Assembly: GCA_964035545.1 (NCBI GenBank)
Contig: OZ037773.1
Coordinates: 5,968,251-6,032,250 of the forward strand
Reading direction: 5' to 3'
DNA: 64,000 nt
DNA from: Bugula neritina
Taxonomy: Eukaryota; Bryozoa; Gymnolaemata; Cheilostomatida; Bugulidae
Shown here piece by piece: positions 10,501 to 23,624 of the stretch. Each line of letters starts with the position of its first letter. Position 1 is the stretch's first letter. The notes beneath the pieces are model-generated. The model was not told the DNA's origin, ran no database searches, and saw nothing but the letters and a program-made list of their open reading frames with translations. Made by a program: the position numbers and the translations under genes.

Positions 10501-13500
10501 ACTATTTTACAAATACCCAGACTATAAAACAAATGTAGTGCTAATAATTTATATTTACCCAAAGAAACACTGACAGCTAAAATCTGCAAGCTGTCCGTGT
10601 TGTTCACTATCTTATCAGAGCACATGCTATCTGTGACATCTGTCAGTGAAGTGTCACTTCTCCATGGAGCAGTCCAAGCAGGTGCTTGTGTTGGGAAATC
10701 CAAGTACTTTAACAGAGTGTCATCTACCTGGCAGGATACTAAAACATTTGGAGTTGTCAAACTTTGCAAAGGAATGACAAGTCATAACTGCCAATGGGAG
10801 AATAACAAGCAAACTTGAATAATTAGTTAGTTAAGCCATTCATGAAAGCAACATCTTTGTGTGGCAGTTTGTCATTGGATAACATCAGTGAGTATCATCC
10901 AATCAAATTGACTGTTTGACATAGAAATGCAGAATGAAAAATCAGCAGATAGAAACATGGTGTAAGAGAAACTGGAGAAAGGATAGGAGTCAAACCTTCA
11001 GTATAGTAAGAGATATTCCAGGCATGTCCAGCGAAGTGACAAATGTACCACAATACGCTCGGCAGACATGAATATTCTTTGTTTCTAATAAAAAGAGAGA
11101 ATATTAGCTGTGTGCTAACATTATACCATGTTTAGTACTACCTGTGTGCTAACATTATACCATCTTTATTACCAGAATGCCAAATATTTATGTGTACTAT
11201 AAATTAACAAGGATCATTAAATGAAACAATAGACCATGAAATACTTTTCATTACAACTTACTATTAAAGCAAATAGCCCATTAACCTATTTTGTAGTTAG
11301 TAAATTTTATAGAATACAGTAATACAACTTTTTAAGACTTAAAGAATATGAGATTATTGCGATATGCAACCAGTTACAGTTGTTGACTGTTTTCTATAAA
11401 TATTTTCAGAGCTACTTTTCATTCATTTGTCAACAGAAACTAAACATTAAAGAATAGCAATCTGTTATAAGAATGATAAAAGTTCATCTCCGTATCTGTT
11501 TATATACCAGCCTGTGGCATAAATGACGTAAATTATACTCTGCTATAGTTACTCACCACATAAACTGAGTATTTCTTTAGCAACAATATTGAGTTCCAGA
11601 TAAGATGTGCCACCTAGGTTATTGATTACTACAGCCACCTTCTCTCCTGAAATAATAGAGAAAATCATATATTTGAGAAGTTATACAATCTTTATAATGT
11701 ACTTTCTCTTTCTTTATAAAATCCACATCAGTATTCATTCAGCCAAAGAAAAACAATGCATGACTTTTAAGTTTAGAATACATACAATATGGCATTCAGT
11801 TTAGATGTAAATAAAGTACAACTACAAGTAAAACTTAAGTAGCTTTTAGCTAAAGGTAAATTTGAAAGCAGCTTTTTCTAATGACAAGTAGAAATTCACC
11901 TTCATCTAGAGATAAATGAGATGCGCTGTTAGGGTTGGTCATGTGATTGTACAGCTCTCGTATCAGCTGTGCTGCCGGCATAGCTTTAGTTCTCTTGACA
12001 CCCGCCTCTCCGTGAATACCTGCATAGACAGAGAGGTGTGTACTGCATTCACAGATTAGCATAATTCATTGCACTCAAGCTAAATGAGCAATGGTTCAGA
12101 CACAGGCAGAATGTGTGATTGTATTAGTTGCATTCAGACTAAGCAGGCAAGTTAACTGTACTTAGACTATACAGGTAAGGGAGCTATACTCAGACTATAC
12201 AGGTAAGTCAGTTACATTCAGACTATACAGGCAATTCAAATGTACGCAAACAATAATATACATTTTTATATGCAATACGAAAAATACGAAAATAATTTGC
12301 TAATCCTAATAATAAACACACTGAAATATATAATCTGCCAAAATATAGCCATAAAAGTTTGAACTCAAGTAACTAAAGTAAAAATAACAGTCGATTTTTA
12401 AAGAAATTAACTTTCCTGATGGAAGAAAATTAAAATTTGAAGTCATACTATATTAGTTTAGATAGAAAAGTGTGATGAAATTAGAAACTGGGATATTACT
12501 AACTCAATATAGAGTATAGACAGTAATAATTGAAAGATTAGAAGCAATCACTGCTGAGACAGCGGAATGGCAGATATTAAGACTGACTCGTGTAAGTGAA
12601 GGTAGAACTTGAAAAGTAAGAAGTAAGTTAACATGAAATATCTAAAAGCTAAAGATTTGAACAGGTGTCACTACCTAGCCCAAGTTCTACTTCTTCAGGG
12701 CCGAGTGTGAAGAGAGGCTGGGGACTGCCCGGGAGACAGCAGGGTCCAAGGCTAACTCCAATAGTTCCTACAGAACACAATATAAATACATCCTAGTAGA
12801 GGCTCTAAGAATGAATGCCATTTGAGTAGGGGACGCTGTAGCATCCAACCAACTAGTCAAAGTTATAAGGTCTCATTTTGCAGAAATGCTTTCCTTTAAA
12901 ATGCTTTCAACCATAACTATTCAATCTATCTAGTAACAGAAATATTGGTTTAACCAATTTAAATATATTCTTTAAAATACATCTCTATTTATTTTAGTAA
13001 GCAAAAAAGTTGAAAAATTAATAACGATTTGACATAAACTAACTCCAAATGTATAAAAGCTTAATTTTTTTAAACTAAAAATAGGCACATTTCAGTGCAA
13101 ACAACAGTAGAAAAGCCAATAGACTGAGGGCACATGACTCCAGCCTGCGGAGAGGGGCGGCATGGTGACTCACCCATACTAAGATTAACATGTCTACATG
13201 TGGAGACAATATCCTCTAGACATCTCCCATCTTCACTCATTGCACCAGCTACCTGAAGGTAAAGTAGTATTACACAAGAATAACATATAGTATACTAACA
13301 TCCAGTAGTTATTCGTGAATAGAATACAAACAGCTACCAATCCATAGGTTCCCAGGGAGAAATAGAGAGTTTCACAAGGCTTCATACCATGGTGTAACAT
13401 TATAAATACGTTTGATTTCTACTGATAATAAGAAATGAACATTGTTCAACTACAAAATATATAATCCACCAGGCCAGCAGGGAGGCACAGGGAAAAATTC

Positions 13501-15257
13501 AATGGGTTAAAGACCATCCCGGAAGCTAGCCTAGCTATTAGGTGTAGAAAGAAATAAACTGAGATGAAAGGTTAAATTGAGGTTAAAGGTTAAACTGAGG
13601 TGGCATATTATACTGAGAATGGCTTTTTATTTAACAAATATTGACCTAAATTAGAGCATAATGAAAAGACAACTGCTTTATTGCAATGCAAAATTCCACA
13701 GAATTATTTCAATAGCAGATACACCATGCATCAATTAAAAACATGAAGTTTTTATCATTTTAAATTTGAACAGTTTACAAAAGCGATGGCATGATATTTC
13801 AGTATAATAAATTTCATAATAATATTACTATTCTGATGACTAATAACTTATTAACAACCTCATTTTCAATAATGTTTGATTCACAGTACTTTTGTATATA
13901 TTATTAGTAAGCTTAAAATTTAGTCGACTAAATAGTAAACAGCAAAAATGTGTATTATAGATAAAGCTTGAAGGATACAATAAACCATGACCTTAATAAT
14001 ACAGTAGTTGAACATTACAAAGACAACTAAAAGTATCATAATTCATGAGACATGCTTATCATTAAATACAAAAACCTTAAAAATATCTAATCTTTGAATG
14101 AAAATTTACAAGCTAATTTTTCAGGAATTGATAACTAGTTGCGAAAATACATAAAAAAATAAATTACACAGCTCACATGTATGTATATGTAAATCATGTT
14201 CAGATAAACAGGTAAGCATTACCAATTTTATCCTTTGATTATAATTATATATTAAGCATTTCATAGCACTAGATTATTGATAATAATAACTATAAACAAA
14301 GTTATATTCCTACCTTGTCTATGAGCATTGAGCCACATAGACCTCTACGACCAGCGCTGCGGTCTGCAGAAGTCAATGCGCAATCCTCAGCAGCCACAAC
14401 CATTTCACACTTCAGCCCCAAGGCTTTGGCTCTCTCTATGGCCAGGCCAAAGTTTACTCGATCTCCAGTGTAGTTTTTCACAACAACCAGAGTTCCAGCT
14501 GTTGCAGGAGATGGCAGAGATTGATACAAAAATTTAAGCAGATCTAATTCTAAGTAAAAAAATCTGAAAACTTGCCACGTTTCATTCAAAAAACGATTCA
14601 ATAAATGAAACCAAGTACAGCAAATAAATGAAAACACTTCAGATGTATACAATAGTATAAAATATATAAAATAGATAAAATTGGGCACAGCATAAATAAC
14701 GAACCAGGATTGCCAGATGCACAGCGCAAGATAGTCTCATATATGATTTGTGAAGGTGGAGAAGCAAATACATTCCCACAAACTGCTGCTGTCAATAATC
14801 CAGGTCCTACGTAGCCTACAAGTACACACAAAATAAACTATAAATAGTCAAATATCGGATTTAAAAATGCAACAATTACAAATTTTAACTTGAGTATAAC
14901 TTTCGCAGAAAAAAATGAGAACTTGCAGGTTCCCATAAGTTTTCTTTTTTTAATGTATCAACGATCAATATTTGATATGCAAAATCGACACAACAAGCAT
15001 TTGTTTAGTAAATTCGCTATAGCCAGTAGTCATTATGATTTTTCCTAGTTATTCTTACCAGCCCAAGCTGGTTCATGACCACTTCCACCACCACTTATGA
15101 TAGTGACTTGACTTTTCTGTTTGATCGCATCTACATCTTTGCGTATCACTACGCGCCCTCCACACATTGTGGTCAAACCACTGTTTACCATAACCAAACC
15201 CTCAATAGCATCATTCACTGCTGTTTCTGCCGAATTGATAATTTTCTTACTTGTCAT
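7563..15257 (-). CDS. TKFC: triokinase/FMN cyclase (dihydroxyacetone kinase)
   Basis: Complete 14-exon model, all phases consistent, 586 aa (human about 575). Exons: 15059-15257, 14705-14815, 14314-14498, 13174-13252, 12675-12767, 11900-12019, 11557-11646, 10996-11084, 10559-10727, 10060-10194, 9456-9568, 8593-8730, 8213-8293, 7563-7721. ATP-dependent kinase of dihydroxyacetone and glyceraldehyde; the animal enzyme also has FMN cyclase activity (family knowledge). N-terminal DhaK domain: SGGGSGHEP at 55-63, KNYTGDR, and GIHGEAG with the presumed substrate-binding His225. C-terminal DhaL nucleotide-binding domain: GDGDTGTT at 410-417, MGGTSGA and GDRTM. The start ATG gives MTSKK as in vertebrate orthologues. 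The last exon uses a pyrimidine-poor acceptor (TTTGAAG). Cytosolic by inference; no targeting peptide is visible. Confidence 0.96.
8937..8947. repeat. poly-C tract (11 C)
   Basis: Eleven C in a row within a TKFC intron. Confidence 0.9.
9118..9303 (-). mobile_element. tRNA-derived SINE, copy 1 (TKFC intron)
   Basis: Read on the minus strand, the element begins with a tRNA-like head: an A-box-like TAGTGTAGTGGTTAGAGTG and a B-box-like GGTTCAAATCC about 40 nt later. A unique body follows (GATGTTAGGAAGAGCATC, then TCATAATTGC) and ends at a TCTCACAGGGATAGTGACTA block. The body recurs at 39231-39400, confirming a dispersed family. It sits in the intron between TKFC exons at 9456-9568 and 8593-8730. 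Confidence 0.75.
10432..10528. repeat. 28-bp tandem repeat (TKFC intron)
   Basis: About three copies of a unit beginning AGACTATAAAACTATT, the last copy degenerate. Confidence 0.85.
12126..12240. repeat. ~33-bp tandem repeat (TKFC intron)
   Basis: Four diverged copies, each containing AGACTATACAGGTAAG or a close variant. Confidence 0.75.
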
Positions 15258-17156
15258 TTTCACTAAATACCTGAGAAAAGTCACAACTAACCTAGTAAAG
15301 CAAAAGAGACGCAATTTAGTTTGATTTTATTAAAATCAGAACATATATTTAAGAGTAAGTCACCATCACCACGGTTATGGTGATTAATTATAACAAACTG
15401 CACCAGAAAAAAATCATAATCCAAATTTCGACGATTTGAAATTGATGATTATCATATTAATATTAATTACAAAATACTTAATTAAATTTAAGATCATAAT
15501 CAATATTATGACATAAAATTTATTACAAGTTACATAACAATAACTATAAGTAAACAAATTAAAATATAAGCATAATCATAATGAATAAAATATTTATTAA
15601 CATAAAATTTAAATTTTATAATTATTGTCAAACTCAATCACAATGTCAAAGAGTTCGAGATGATAATCATAATGATAATCATAATTATAAATTATAAAAT
15701 GTTAAGCTTAAACCCACTACAATTTCAAACTTAAATCATTATTATATGACTGCTGTAAACCAAATTTAAAGGAATATTATACTAAACAGCATAACTATTT
15801 AATTTTATCATACCACCCTACTGTGAGCTACCAAAAGCAAATCTAGTAGTAGTTACTAGTTACGCACAGCTTCGTGCAAAAGCATCCAATTTATGATGTT
15901 TCGGAAGTGTTAGATAAGTCTTAAAATAGCAGTAGTTAGAATTTGTATATAACGTAGACCAATGAACTTCCTAGTTCAGTGATGTAGACTACGCACCATT
16001 GAACTAGAAATAACCAGAAATAGTCTTTAGCTTACTGCGAATATTTTTATCTGGTTGGGGGTGGCTAAGTGCAGTAGTTTGCAGTTCTCACGTTTGGGGC
16101 TGGTTTTTCTTTTAACATTTAACCCAAACTACTGCACGCAATCACCCCCAACTTATATATAATCATTTTTTTTCATTCTTTTCACACTATTTGCCTATGA
16201 TCAATAATATATTCTTATAGGCATATAAAACCATCGAATTAAAAAAGAGTTATATTTAAATTAAAATCACCTAACAAACTCTTTTATCATAATAAAAAAC
16301 AATAAGCTATACAATGCAACAGTAGCACCTACTATTTTGCTTTTTCACTGATCTAGATAGCTTATTAATTTTCAAAATGTAGAGGTTCATGCATAGCAAC
16401 ACAGCTGTGATATGTTATGATAAGAAGTTGATAATTTCAGTTATATAAATACACTATTTTTGTTGGTTTTTTATTATAGTACAATAAATTTGATTAAACA
16501 AATGCTGTTCTGTGTTTACAATAATTGATTTGATAAAACACACACGCGCACACACTTGCATGCGTGTGTGCAAAAACTAGTATAAAAGTTCTACAGGGTA
16601 TATATAACTTTTAAAAACGTATTTAAATATCGCAGCATACAGAAATGGTTTAAATACTCATAACACATAACATCCTACTTTTAGGAATTTTAGAGCTTTT
16701 TTATCTGGCGGCCTGGATATTTTATTATGTAATAAATAGTTTCATCATTTATTGTATAGGCCTATTACAATATATTATTTTATTTATGCTATCAATAATA
16801 TATTATAATATATTGCAATCTTTATATAATTAAACAAAAGTAGTCCAGCAAACATTACATATTTATTCAAGTTTCACTTGAATCATCTTTTAAATTACCA
16901 TATCTCAAACATGTCATTAATTCGTCTTTAAAACATGTCTGTGAAATAAGTTTTGTAACAGCAAAAAATTCATAGCACATAGAGATATATTATATTGCTG
17001 TTATATTGTATATATGAATAGTTTAATTATTAATAAATGTAATGATTTTAATCTTGAGCATTATCTGTCCTGGCCACATTTCTATAAGAGTAATATTCTA
17101 CTTGTTCTTTTTGACAAAGAACTAGCTAAATAATTATAGCATATTGACCACAAGTA
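15258..17156. other. intergenic, no gene seen
   Basis: Very AT-rich DNA between the TKFC start and the 3' end of the repeat-protein gene. It presumably contains the TKFC promoter; I could not identify a convincing core element. It contains hairpin repeat copy 2 at about 16053-16153 and an alternating AC/GC purine-pyrimidine patch near 16540-16572. Confidence 0.55.
16053..16153. repeat. hairpin/MITE-like repeat, copy 2
   Basis: Left arm GGTTGGGGGTGGCTAAGTGC and, inward from the right, AGTTGGGGGTGATTGCGTGC, both followed by AGTAGTTTG; central CTCACGTTTGG corresponds to the CTCGAGTTTGG of copies 1 and 4. The outer AAGCAGCT ends are missing. Confidence 0.72.
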
Positions 17157-20100
17157 TTACATAAGCCAATCCAATAATCCTCCTGCAGACTTAGAAGATC
17201 TGATTGAAGATCTGGAGCTCTCAGCTATCCTATGTCTGTCTCTTGGGCCTGAGCTTCGCCTTCGGCTCTTTCTGGAGCCCTCATGTGTATAATGGCTTCT
17301 ATTATCTCTGTTTAAACTTCTTTTCCTGGGAGAAGTTTCGTTCTGGTTATTGTATTTGCCATCTTTTGCACTAGAGCTTTGCTTTCTGCTTTTTCTTGAG
17401 CTCCCGTACGTATGATGGCTCTTATTATCTCTGTTTGAGCTTCTTTTCCTGGGAGAAGTTTCGTTCTGGTTATTGTATTTGCCATTTTTTGCGCTAAAGC
17501 TTTGCCTTCTGCTTTTTCTTGAGCTCTCGTACGTATGATGGCTCCTATTATCTCTGTTTGAGCTTCTTCTCCTGGGAGAGGTTTCGTTCTGGTGATTGTA
17601 TTTGCCATCTTTTGCACTAGAGCTTTGTCTTCTGCTCTTTCTTGAGCTTTCGTACGTATGATGGCTTCTATTATCTCTGTTTGAGCTTCTTCTCCTGGGA
17701 GAAGTTTCGTTCTGGTTATTGTATTTGCCATCTTTTGCACTAGAGCTTCGCCTTCTGCTCTTTCTTGAGCTCTCGTACGTATGATGGCTTCTATTATCTC
17801 TGTTTGAGCTTCCTCTCCTATGAGAAGTTTTAGGCTGGTTATTATATTTAGCTGGAGATCTCCCAGGTTCGTTTGCATGTGTTGAATGTTGGGTTGAAAC
17901 TCTTTGAGGTTCGATTGCATTTGTTGAGTGTTTGGTTAAAACTTGCCAAGGTTCTGTTACATTCGTTAAGTGCTTGGATGAAGATTTTCGAGGCTCCGTT
18001 GCCTTCATGGAGTGCTGGGCTGAATGCCTTTGAGATTCGATTGTATTTGTTAAGTGTTGGGCGGAAGACCTGTGAGGTGAGGTTAAATTTCTTGAGTGTT
18101 TGGTTGAACCTGATTGTCGACCTCTAGATGTCTCAACATTACCTGCAGACCTTGACAGCTCTCTGGCTTCCAGTATTAGCTGGTCAATGCTTTTTGAGGC
18201 TATCGGTGCCTGATTGGTATGAGCTGAGCTTTTCCCTGCGTTCAATTTCAGCCCAGATAGTCTAATTGAAGATGATCTCTTTAAATCATATGATGCTGCA
18301 GACTGTGCTTTCCTATCGGCTAATGATTTTCGGATAATTTCCTGTGCCATTGAAACCTTACTGTGGTCTCGTGCCATTTGATTATGATTGGCAAGCTTTG
18401 CTGCAGAACTTCTCAAGAGGTTGGCAGCAGAACCTAAACTTTTATTTTCATTTCCTGATTTCCCATAACTAAGTAAACCAGACATCTGAAGCCTTCCACC
18501 AGCTGTTTGATTTCTAAAATCAGGTGCATGCTTAGAGTCCTTTTCAAAATTTACTGTAGATTTTGCTGTTTGGAAACTTGAAAGATTTGCAGCAGAAGCT
18601 AAATGTTTATTTTGACCTGATTGAGAATTGAAGCCATTTGCTAATAACTGCTTTTCACTTAAATATGACTTTTTATTATCCACTGTATGTGGTGACAAAT
18701 TTTTCTTTGGCTGCGTGGGTTGCCGAGCTTTTGTTGAGTCTTTTGCTGGTGACAAATTTGACGATTTAGCAACACCAGAAGTTTGTGATTGCGCTTTTTC
18801 ATTACTTGCAGAAGATTTACGTTTACGGATTCTCTTCTTAGATCTAGAGGATGCAGAACTTTTGGTTTGACCAAATTCAGATGGCTCTGTAAAACTTCCA
18901 TCTTCTGTGCTATTGCGTTTTTCCTGTGTTACACGTGCACCTTCTTCCATTGCATTCAAGTCATCTACAAAATATAAAAGTCATCTACTTAATAAACAAA
19001 TTTTTCTCATAATGTGAAAGTCTTCAAGAGATTATATAACACGTATACAGAATACACTTTTTTATCTGTTTTTATGCTGATATATTTTTTATGATACAAC
19101 TAGTACATTCTTAGTGTGATCTTAATATGCTTAACTAATTTGACAATACTGTATATGACATAAGAACACACACACAAACACACATACACACCAATTCATG
19201 CACGTCAGCATACATGCCAACATAGATGTATATATGAATTCACTACCATTGAATGGATACCTACATCATCCTATACTTCACCATTGTTTTATGCCACCAT
19301 AGCTTATATACTTACTTGGAAGCATTAATTGTTTCCGGAGCATATACGTATTTTCCTGGTATTCATCTAGGGTAGAAAGTACGTCAGGAAACGGGCTACA
19401 AAATAGTTTACAGGAGACATTACTCTATTATTCCAAATGCAATTATTTTGTTTGTAAGTTGTTTGACTAATCTTCAATCACTGAACCTAAATTGCTGGCA
19501 AGCAGCTGCCATAACTCATAAGACTAACGAGGCCTGAGTTCATAAGCCTTTTATAGAGATTGTGCAGGACTTTTTCCTCTAATTAGAACTGTACTCTATA
19601 GACTTGTTTAATTTTTGAAGTCCTGCTTAGTGATAGAAAAACAGTGGCCATGGGCTAATAAAGTTTGTTGGTAACCTGAGCTGGCGTACTGAAAAGCAAC
19701 TCTGTGACTCATAAACACATGGTCAGATGACAAAGTGACTACATGCTTACTCTTTTGAAGATTTCTTAGATTCTTGCTTCGGCAGGCATGAGTCAAAATT
19801 ACAGTCTAATTTATGCTCGCCTTTACAGTCACATGATCTAAACGATAACAGAATGACAAAGATTTTAATTTTATTTACTCTAACCACACAGAAAATGTTT
19901 TTGGCACAATAACAGCTTGAGTTGATGCTGAGCTTTGTAATGTGTAGTTGTGAAATTTAATCTCTTAAACATATTATAGATAAGAGTTATATATATAAGC
20001 ATTTTCTCAGCCAGTGCTATTCAAGGAACTATACAAGATAAAAGAAAGTGTACGGAAGTAGATATGGCAACTTACAAGAAGCCACAGAGTAATGTACAGT

Positions 20101-20521
20101 ACTTTTTAGGGTTGCAGCACACTTCTATAGCTAAGTGCCGTAACTCCTTTCTGTAAAAAAACATCAAGTAATTACACTAATCGTACACTGTTTATGTCCT
20201 TCACTGTATTAACATTACCATGTTCTATATGCTACTATGTGGTCAAGCACAGAGCTTGTGAGTCCTCAAAACTTTTTCAAACGTTTTTAATATCAACAAA
20301 AATCTTTCTCATAGGAATTTCATTTCCAAAGTTGTAGCAGTTTTATTTTTAACTCTCAAATGTTATGATATCTGTAGCAGTCAACATTTACATTAACATG
20401 GCATATCCATGATGCTATAACTGGAATTATGTTCAGTGCATGATGATACGTAACATGAACAAAAACTTTTATATATTTCTTACGCAGTTGCTGAAAGAAG
20501 AAATTTGTCTGTCATCTTCAT
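17157..20521 (-). CDS. Ser/Arg/Lys-rich repeat protein, unrecognised
   Basis: Four exons agree in phase: 20484-20521, 20076-20150, 19316-19395, 17157-18964, giving 666 aa from the ATG at 20519-20521. I do not recognise the protein. Residues 1-66 are ordered-looking and Cys-containing (KELRHLAIEVCCNPKK, then FPDVLSTLDEYQENTYML). The rest, in one large exon, is low complexity and probably disordered: a basic patch (SKKRIRKRK), six 14-residue repeats of type H-(S/L)-T-x-x-x-E-P-x-x-x-x-(Q/K), encoded at about 17851-18107, then five 41-residue repeats starting KYNNQNETSPR and rich in RS/SR pairs. It ends GGLLDWLM. The 5' end is uncertain: the frame is open upstream of the ATG, and a possible further exon lies at 21197-21290. 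RS-rich tails occur in splicing factors and chromatin or sperm basic proteins; no folded domain supports choosing one. Confidence 0.72.
17240..17851. repeat. 123-bp coding tandem repeat (5 copies)
   Basis: Five copies of a 123-bp (41-codon) unit inside the last exon of the Ser/Arg-rich gene. Copies 1-4 are highly similar; the fifth is degenerate near its end. Since 123 is a multiple of 3, an alternative minus-strand frame is also open for about 200 codons. Confidence 0.92.
17851..18107. repeat. 42-bp coding tandem repeat (6 copies)
   Basis: Six diverged 14-codon units directly upstream (in coding order) of the 123-bp repeats, in the same exon. Confidence 0.8.
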
Positions 20522-21196
20522 ACCACAGAAATAAATCACATATAAAAGTAAAACCAATAAAATTAGGGTTTAATATTTTGAATAGCATAGCGTGGGAGTT
20601 TTATAGGGAATAAGACAATTGCTAAAGTCTGGATCACACTCTAAAGTGGTGCTCAGCAGTAACAACATATAGAAAACATTAAAGTGATTGTTGTTGAACA
20701 ATTCATTAATTACAGCAACTCTTTTAGCATCACCAGAGTCTACAAAGTTTCAGGGGCACAACTTCTCAGATAGAGAAATGTGAGTATTACTTACAGCTGT
20801 GTCATTACCCTGTTTGATCAAAGTGTATAAAGAAAGCCGCGGTGCATTTTAGCTCAAGATGTGTTGAAAACCCCTTTAAACAACTTCTTTCATGAGAAGT
20901 AAGGGATTATATTGAGTTGGCGTGTGTCCAAGTACGTAAAGGTAAGGTTTGGATGAGAAAAAAGGGGGGCAATTATGCACTTTGGCCCATATTGTATTAT
21001 TTCACTACACTTTCCTATGCTTCGAGTGTACTAGTATAATAGTGCCAGTGACACAGCCTGTACCAAAACTGGAAAATAGCTCATTCACAGCAGATTTTGC
21101 TACCCAATTTAAAAGTATTGTATAATATGCAGTACAAAAATGATGTTATGTACTAAATAACAACAAAAATTTAGTAATATTTAACAGTATGCTTAC

Positions 21197-21290
21197 ATTG
21201 TTGTCATGGTGATTATCAAGATGACAGCAATACATAGGAGGATGGTGACAATCACAAGCAGTGGTATTGGTATCATAATCATGATGGCAG
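21197..21290 (-). other. possible upstream exon with hydrophobic run
   Basis: Bounded by a good acceptor (TTTTGTAG) and donor (AAT/GTAAGC). One frame encodes a long hydrophobic helix beginning MIMIPIPLLVIV; another encodes a His/Asp/Cys-rich stretch. Only the second frame joins in phase to the exon at 20484-20521, via a weak GAAG acceptor. So it is either an exon of the Ser/Arg-rich gene, an exon of a separate small protein (the helix frame ends at a TAA right at the donor), or not an exon. Confidence 0.25.
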
Positions 21291-23599
21291 CTACAAAATA
21301 ATACTAAAGGCATTCTAAAGGGAAAAATTTCTTATACTTAATAATGTTCTCTATGCCCAAACAAAAGTCGTGCTGTTTTATATCATCATTATTCAGTGTT
21401 CACTCATCATAGTGAAAAGAAAATACATGCTGAGTTATGTCTTTAGAAAAACACTATATCTTCAGGATTGCATTAATTAGGCAAGTATATACAACTTGTT
21501 ACACATAATGATAATAAGTTACTGGTATTTTACTTTTTTATCTGACATGTATAGTATGCTTTTGTCAGCCAGACTTTAATCCACCTCATAAATCACCCAT
21601 TATTTAAAGTCAGAGTTTAGAAAAATGCTGTTGCAGTTTTAAACTTTTAATGGAAGTTTTTTCCAAACAAATAGTTATGAAAAGTTAAAAAGCTTATATT
21701 TTATAACTGCGCACTTTCCAAAAGCCCTGACATAAGATTCCAAAATAACAACAAGCAAACTTAATGGCATGCAGAAATAATGCTCTCAAATTATTCTAGA
21801 AGCTTCCGAAAAAGCGCTTCTAGAATAATCGGTAAAAATATCAATATACCTAATTATTTAAAACACCATAAAGGAATAACAAATGTAAAACATACTTACA
21901 TTTGTATTGGCACTGCTTCCTCAAAATTTACAAATTTAGCTTCTAAACTCTACATCCTAATTCCTGTATATTTAGAAAAACATTAAAATGCATTTTTTAA
22001 CTACCTATGAGCAGTTTTTTCAAGTCTAGCTTTTGAATGCAGCAGAAGATATGCAGTTCTGATTCCAATCAAGTGAAAGAATAGCCATCATCGTGTCAAG
22101 ATAAAAACATAAGTTGAGAAATAAAATGATATTACAATAAATAATAATAATATATTTTAAATACTTATGACTTTTGCTGATCGAATAAAATTAAGCCAAC
22201 AATATCAAATTCCTCACATAAACTTTCTTAATCAAGTTTGATTGTTGGGGTATAAAAAATATTGATTAATTTTTTTGCAGAATAGTAAATGCATTTTAAT
22301 ATGCAGTTGCAAAGTTACATCGGCTCTACAAAAGTCATCATATTCTGGCGTGCATGATAGCAGAAATGGGAAACATGAATGCATGCAGATGTTTGATTAG
22401 TTGTGTGTTGTCCAGGTGCTAGATTGCAGGTAAATATTTGGTTTCAACGAAATGCTGCACACAAGCTGAATGTAAATAAAGTATGGATTTCAAATGGTGA
22501 TAAATTAATCAATGCTAATCAATAAAATTCATAAGTCAACTGATCTTTTGAACAAAGCAAAAGAACCTGTATTGACCTTTAAGAGCAAGTTGATACCAGG
22601 ACTTCATACAGCATTACTAGACACACTAGAATATTAGTTACACATTCATAGAGCACTGAAACTCTTATACATAGCAGTTGACTTATAAACAATTGAAATC
22701 GGGGATATAATTCTGCTCTTTTAAAGGTAACATGTTATTTATTGATGCTATATTTAGAACCCTGTTGAGTTAATTGTTGAGATTGAAAATATTCTCTGTA
22801 ATTTAAATTTTTTTTATAACATCATTATACCATTTATAATCAAATATAGTATTATTACTTGGATTATGCCACTATATCAGATATTCTTAGTACTATAGAG
22901 CTACTTGGAAATTAATGATATCTTGAAGCAGAATTGAGATGTTTGTATGCTCCCTGTGACACGAATTGTGATTTTTTACTCGAACTAAAATGCTGAAAGA
23001 CGCTGAAATTATGATCTTGCAATACAATTCCTGTGTAATATTTTTTACAACATTACAAGGAGTCATTATTAATTTTTTACACTGCAAGGCCCTCATCAAA
23101 AATCTTGCACATTCAAAATTTTATTATAATGTGGATATAACATAGGCTACGAAAAAAATCTCTGATCTATAAACTTTTGAGTCGTATAAACAATATAACT
23201 AAGAGCTGGCTATTGCTCCTACTTTAAGTTTATAGATTTCAATGTCAATGTGTCAGGATTTCAGTGTGTCAGAGCTATATGCAGCTGTGATTACATGATG
23301 CTTGGGGTTAAAACTCTAAAATTTCGGTAAACTCTTCCAGGTTTAGTCACAAGCTTTACAGCAGACCTTAGGGGTTAGTGCTTAAGAGTTACCAATTCCA
23401 TTCTTATTAACCAGTAACTGGGTTATAGTAGATACGGTTGTAGGAATTCCCATTTAACATGTTTACGAAAGACCAAGGCAATTCAACTGGTTAGTCACAG
23501 GCAAACCCTATAATAAGGTAAAAGCCATATGACCCATGCATATTACGCCCAACTCTTGTATCAGTTGTCTACTAACAGGAAGCAAACATTTTTTTTAGA
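21291..23599. other. intergenic, no gene seen
   Basis: AT-rich DNA with short ORFs typical of chance. A 14-bp-arm hairpin (ATTATTCTAGAAGC) lies at 21790-21829. It may contain the untranslated 5' exon of the gene at 23625. Confidence 0.5.
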
Positions 23600-23624
23600 C
23601 ATCAGAAACACGACCTCTCTACTC

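Noticed and set aside
17312-17920. 202-codon minus-strand ORF overlapping the Ser/Arg-rich repeats
   Set aside because: It is an alternative frame kept open by the 123-bp repeat length. The other frame joins three upstream exons in phase.
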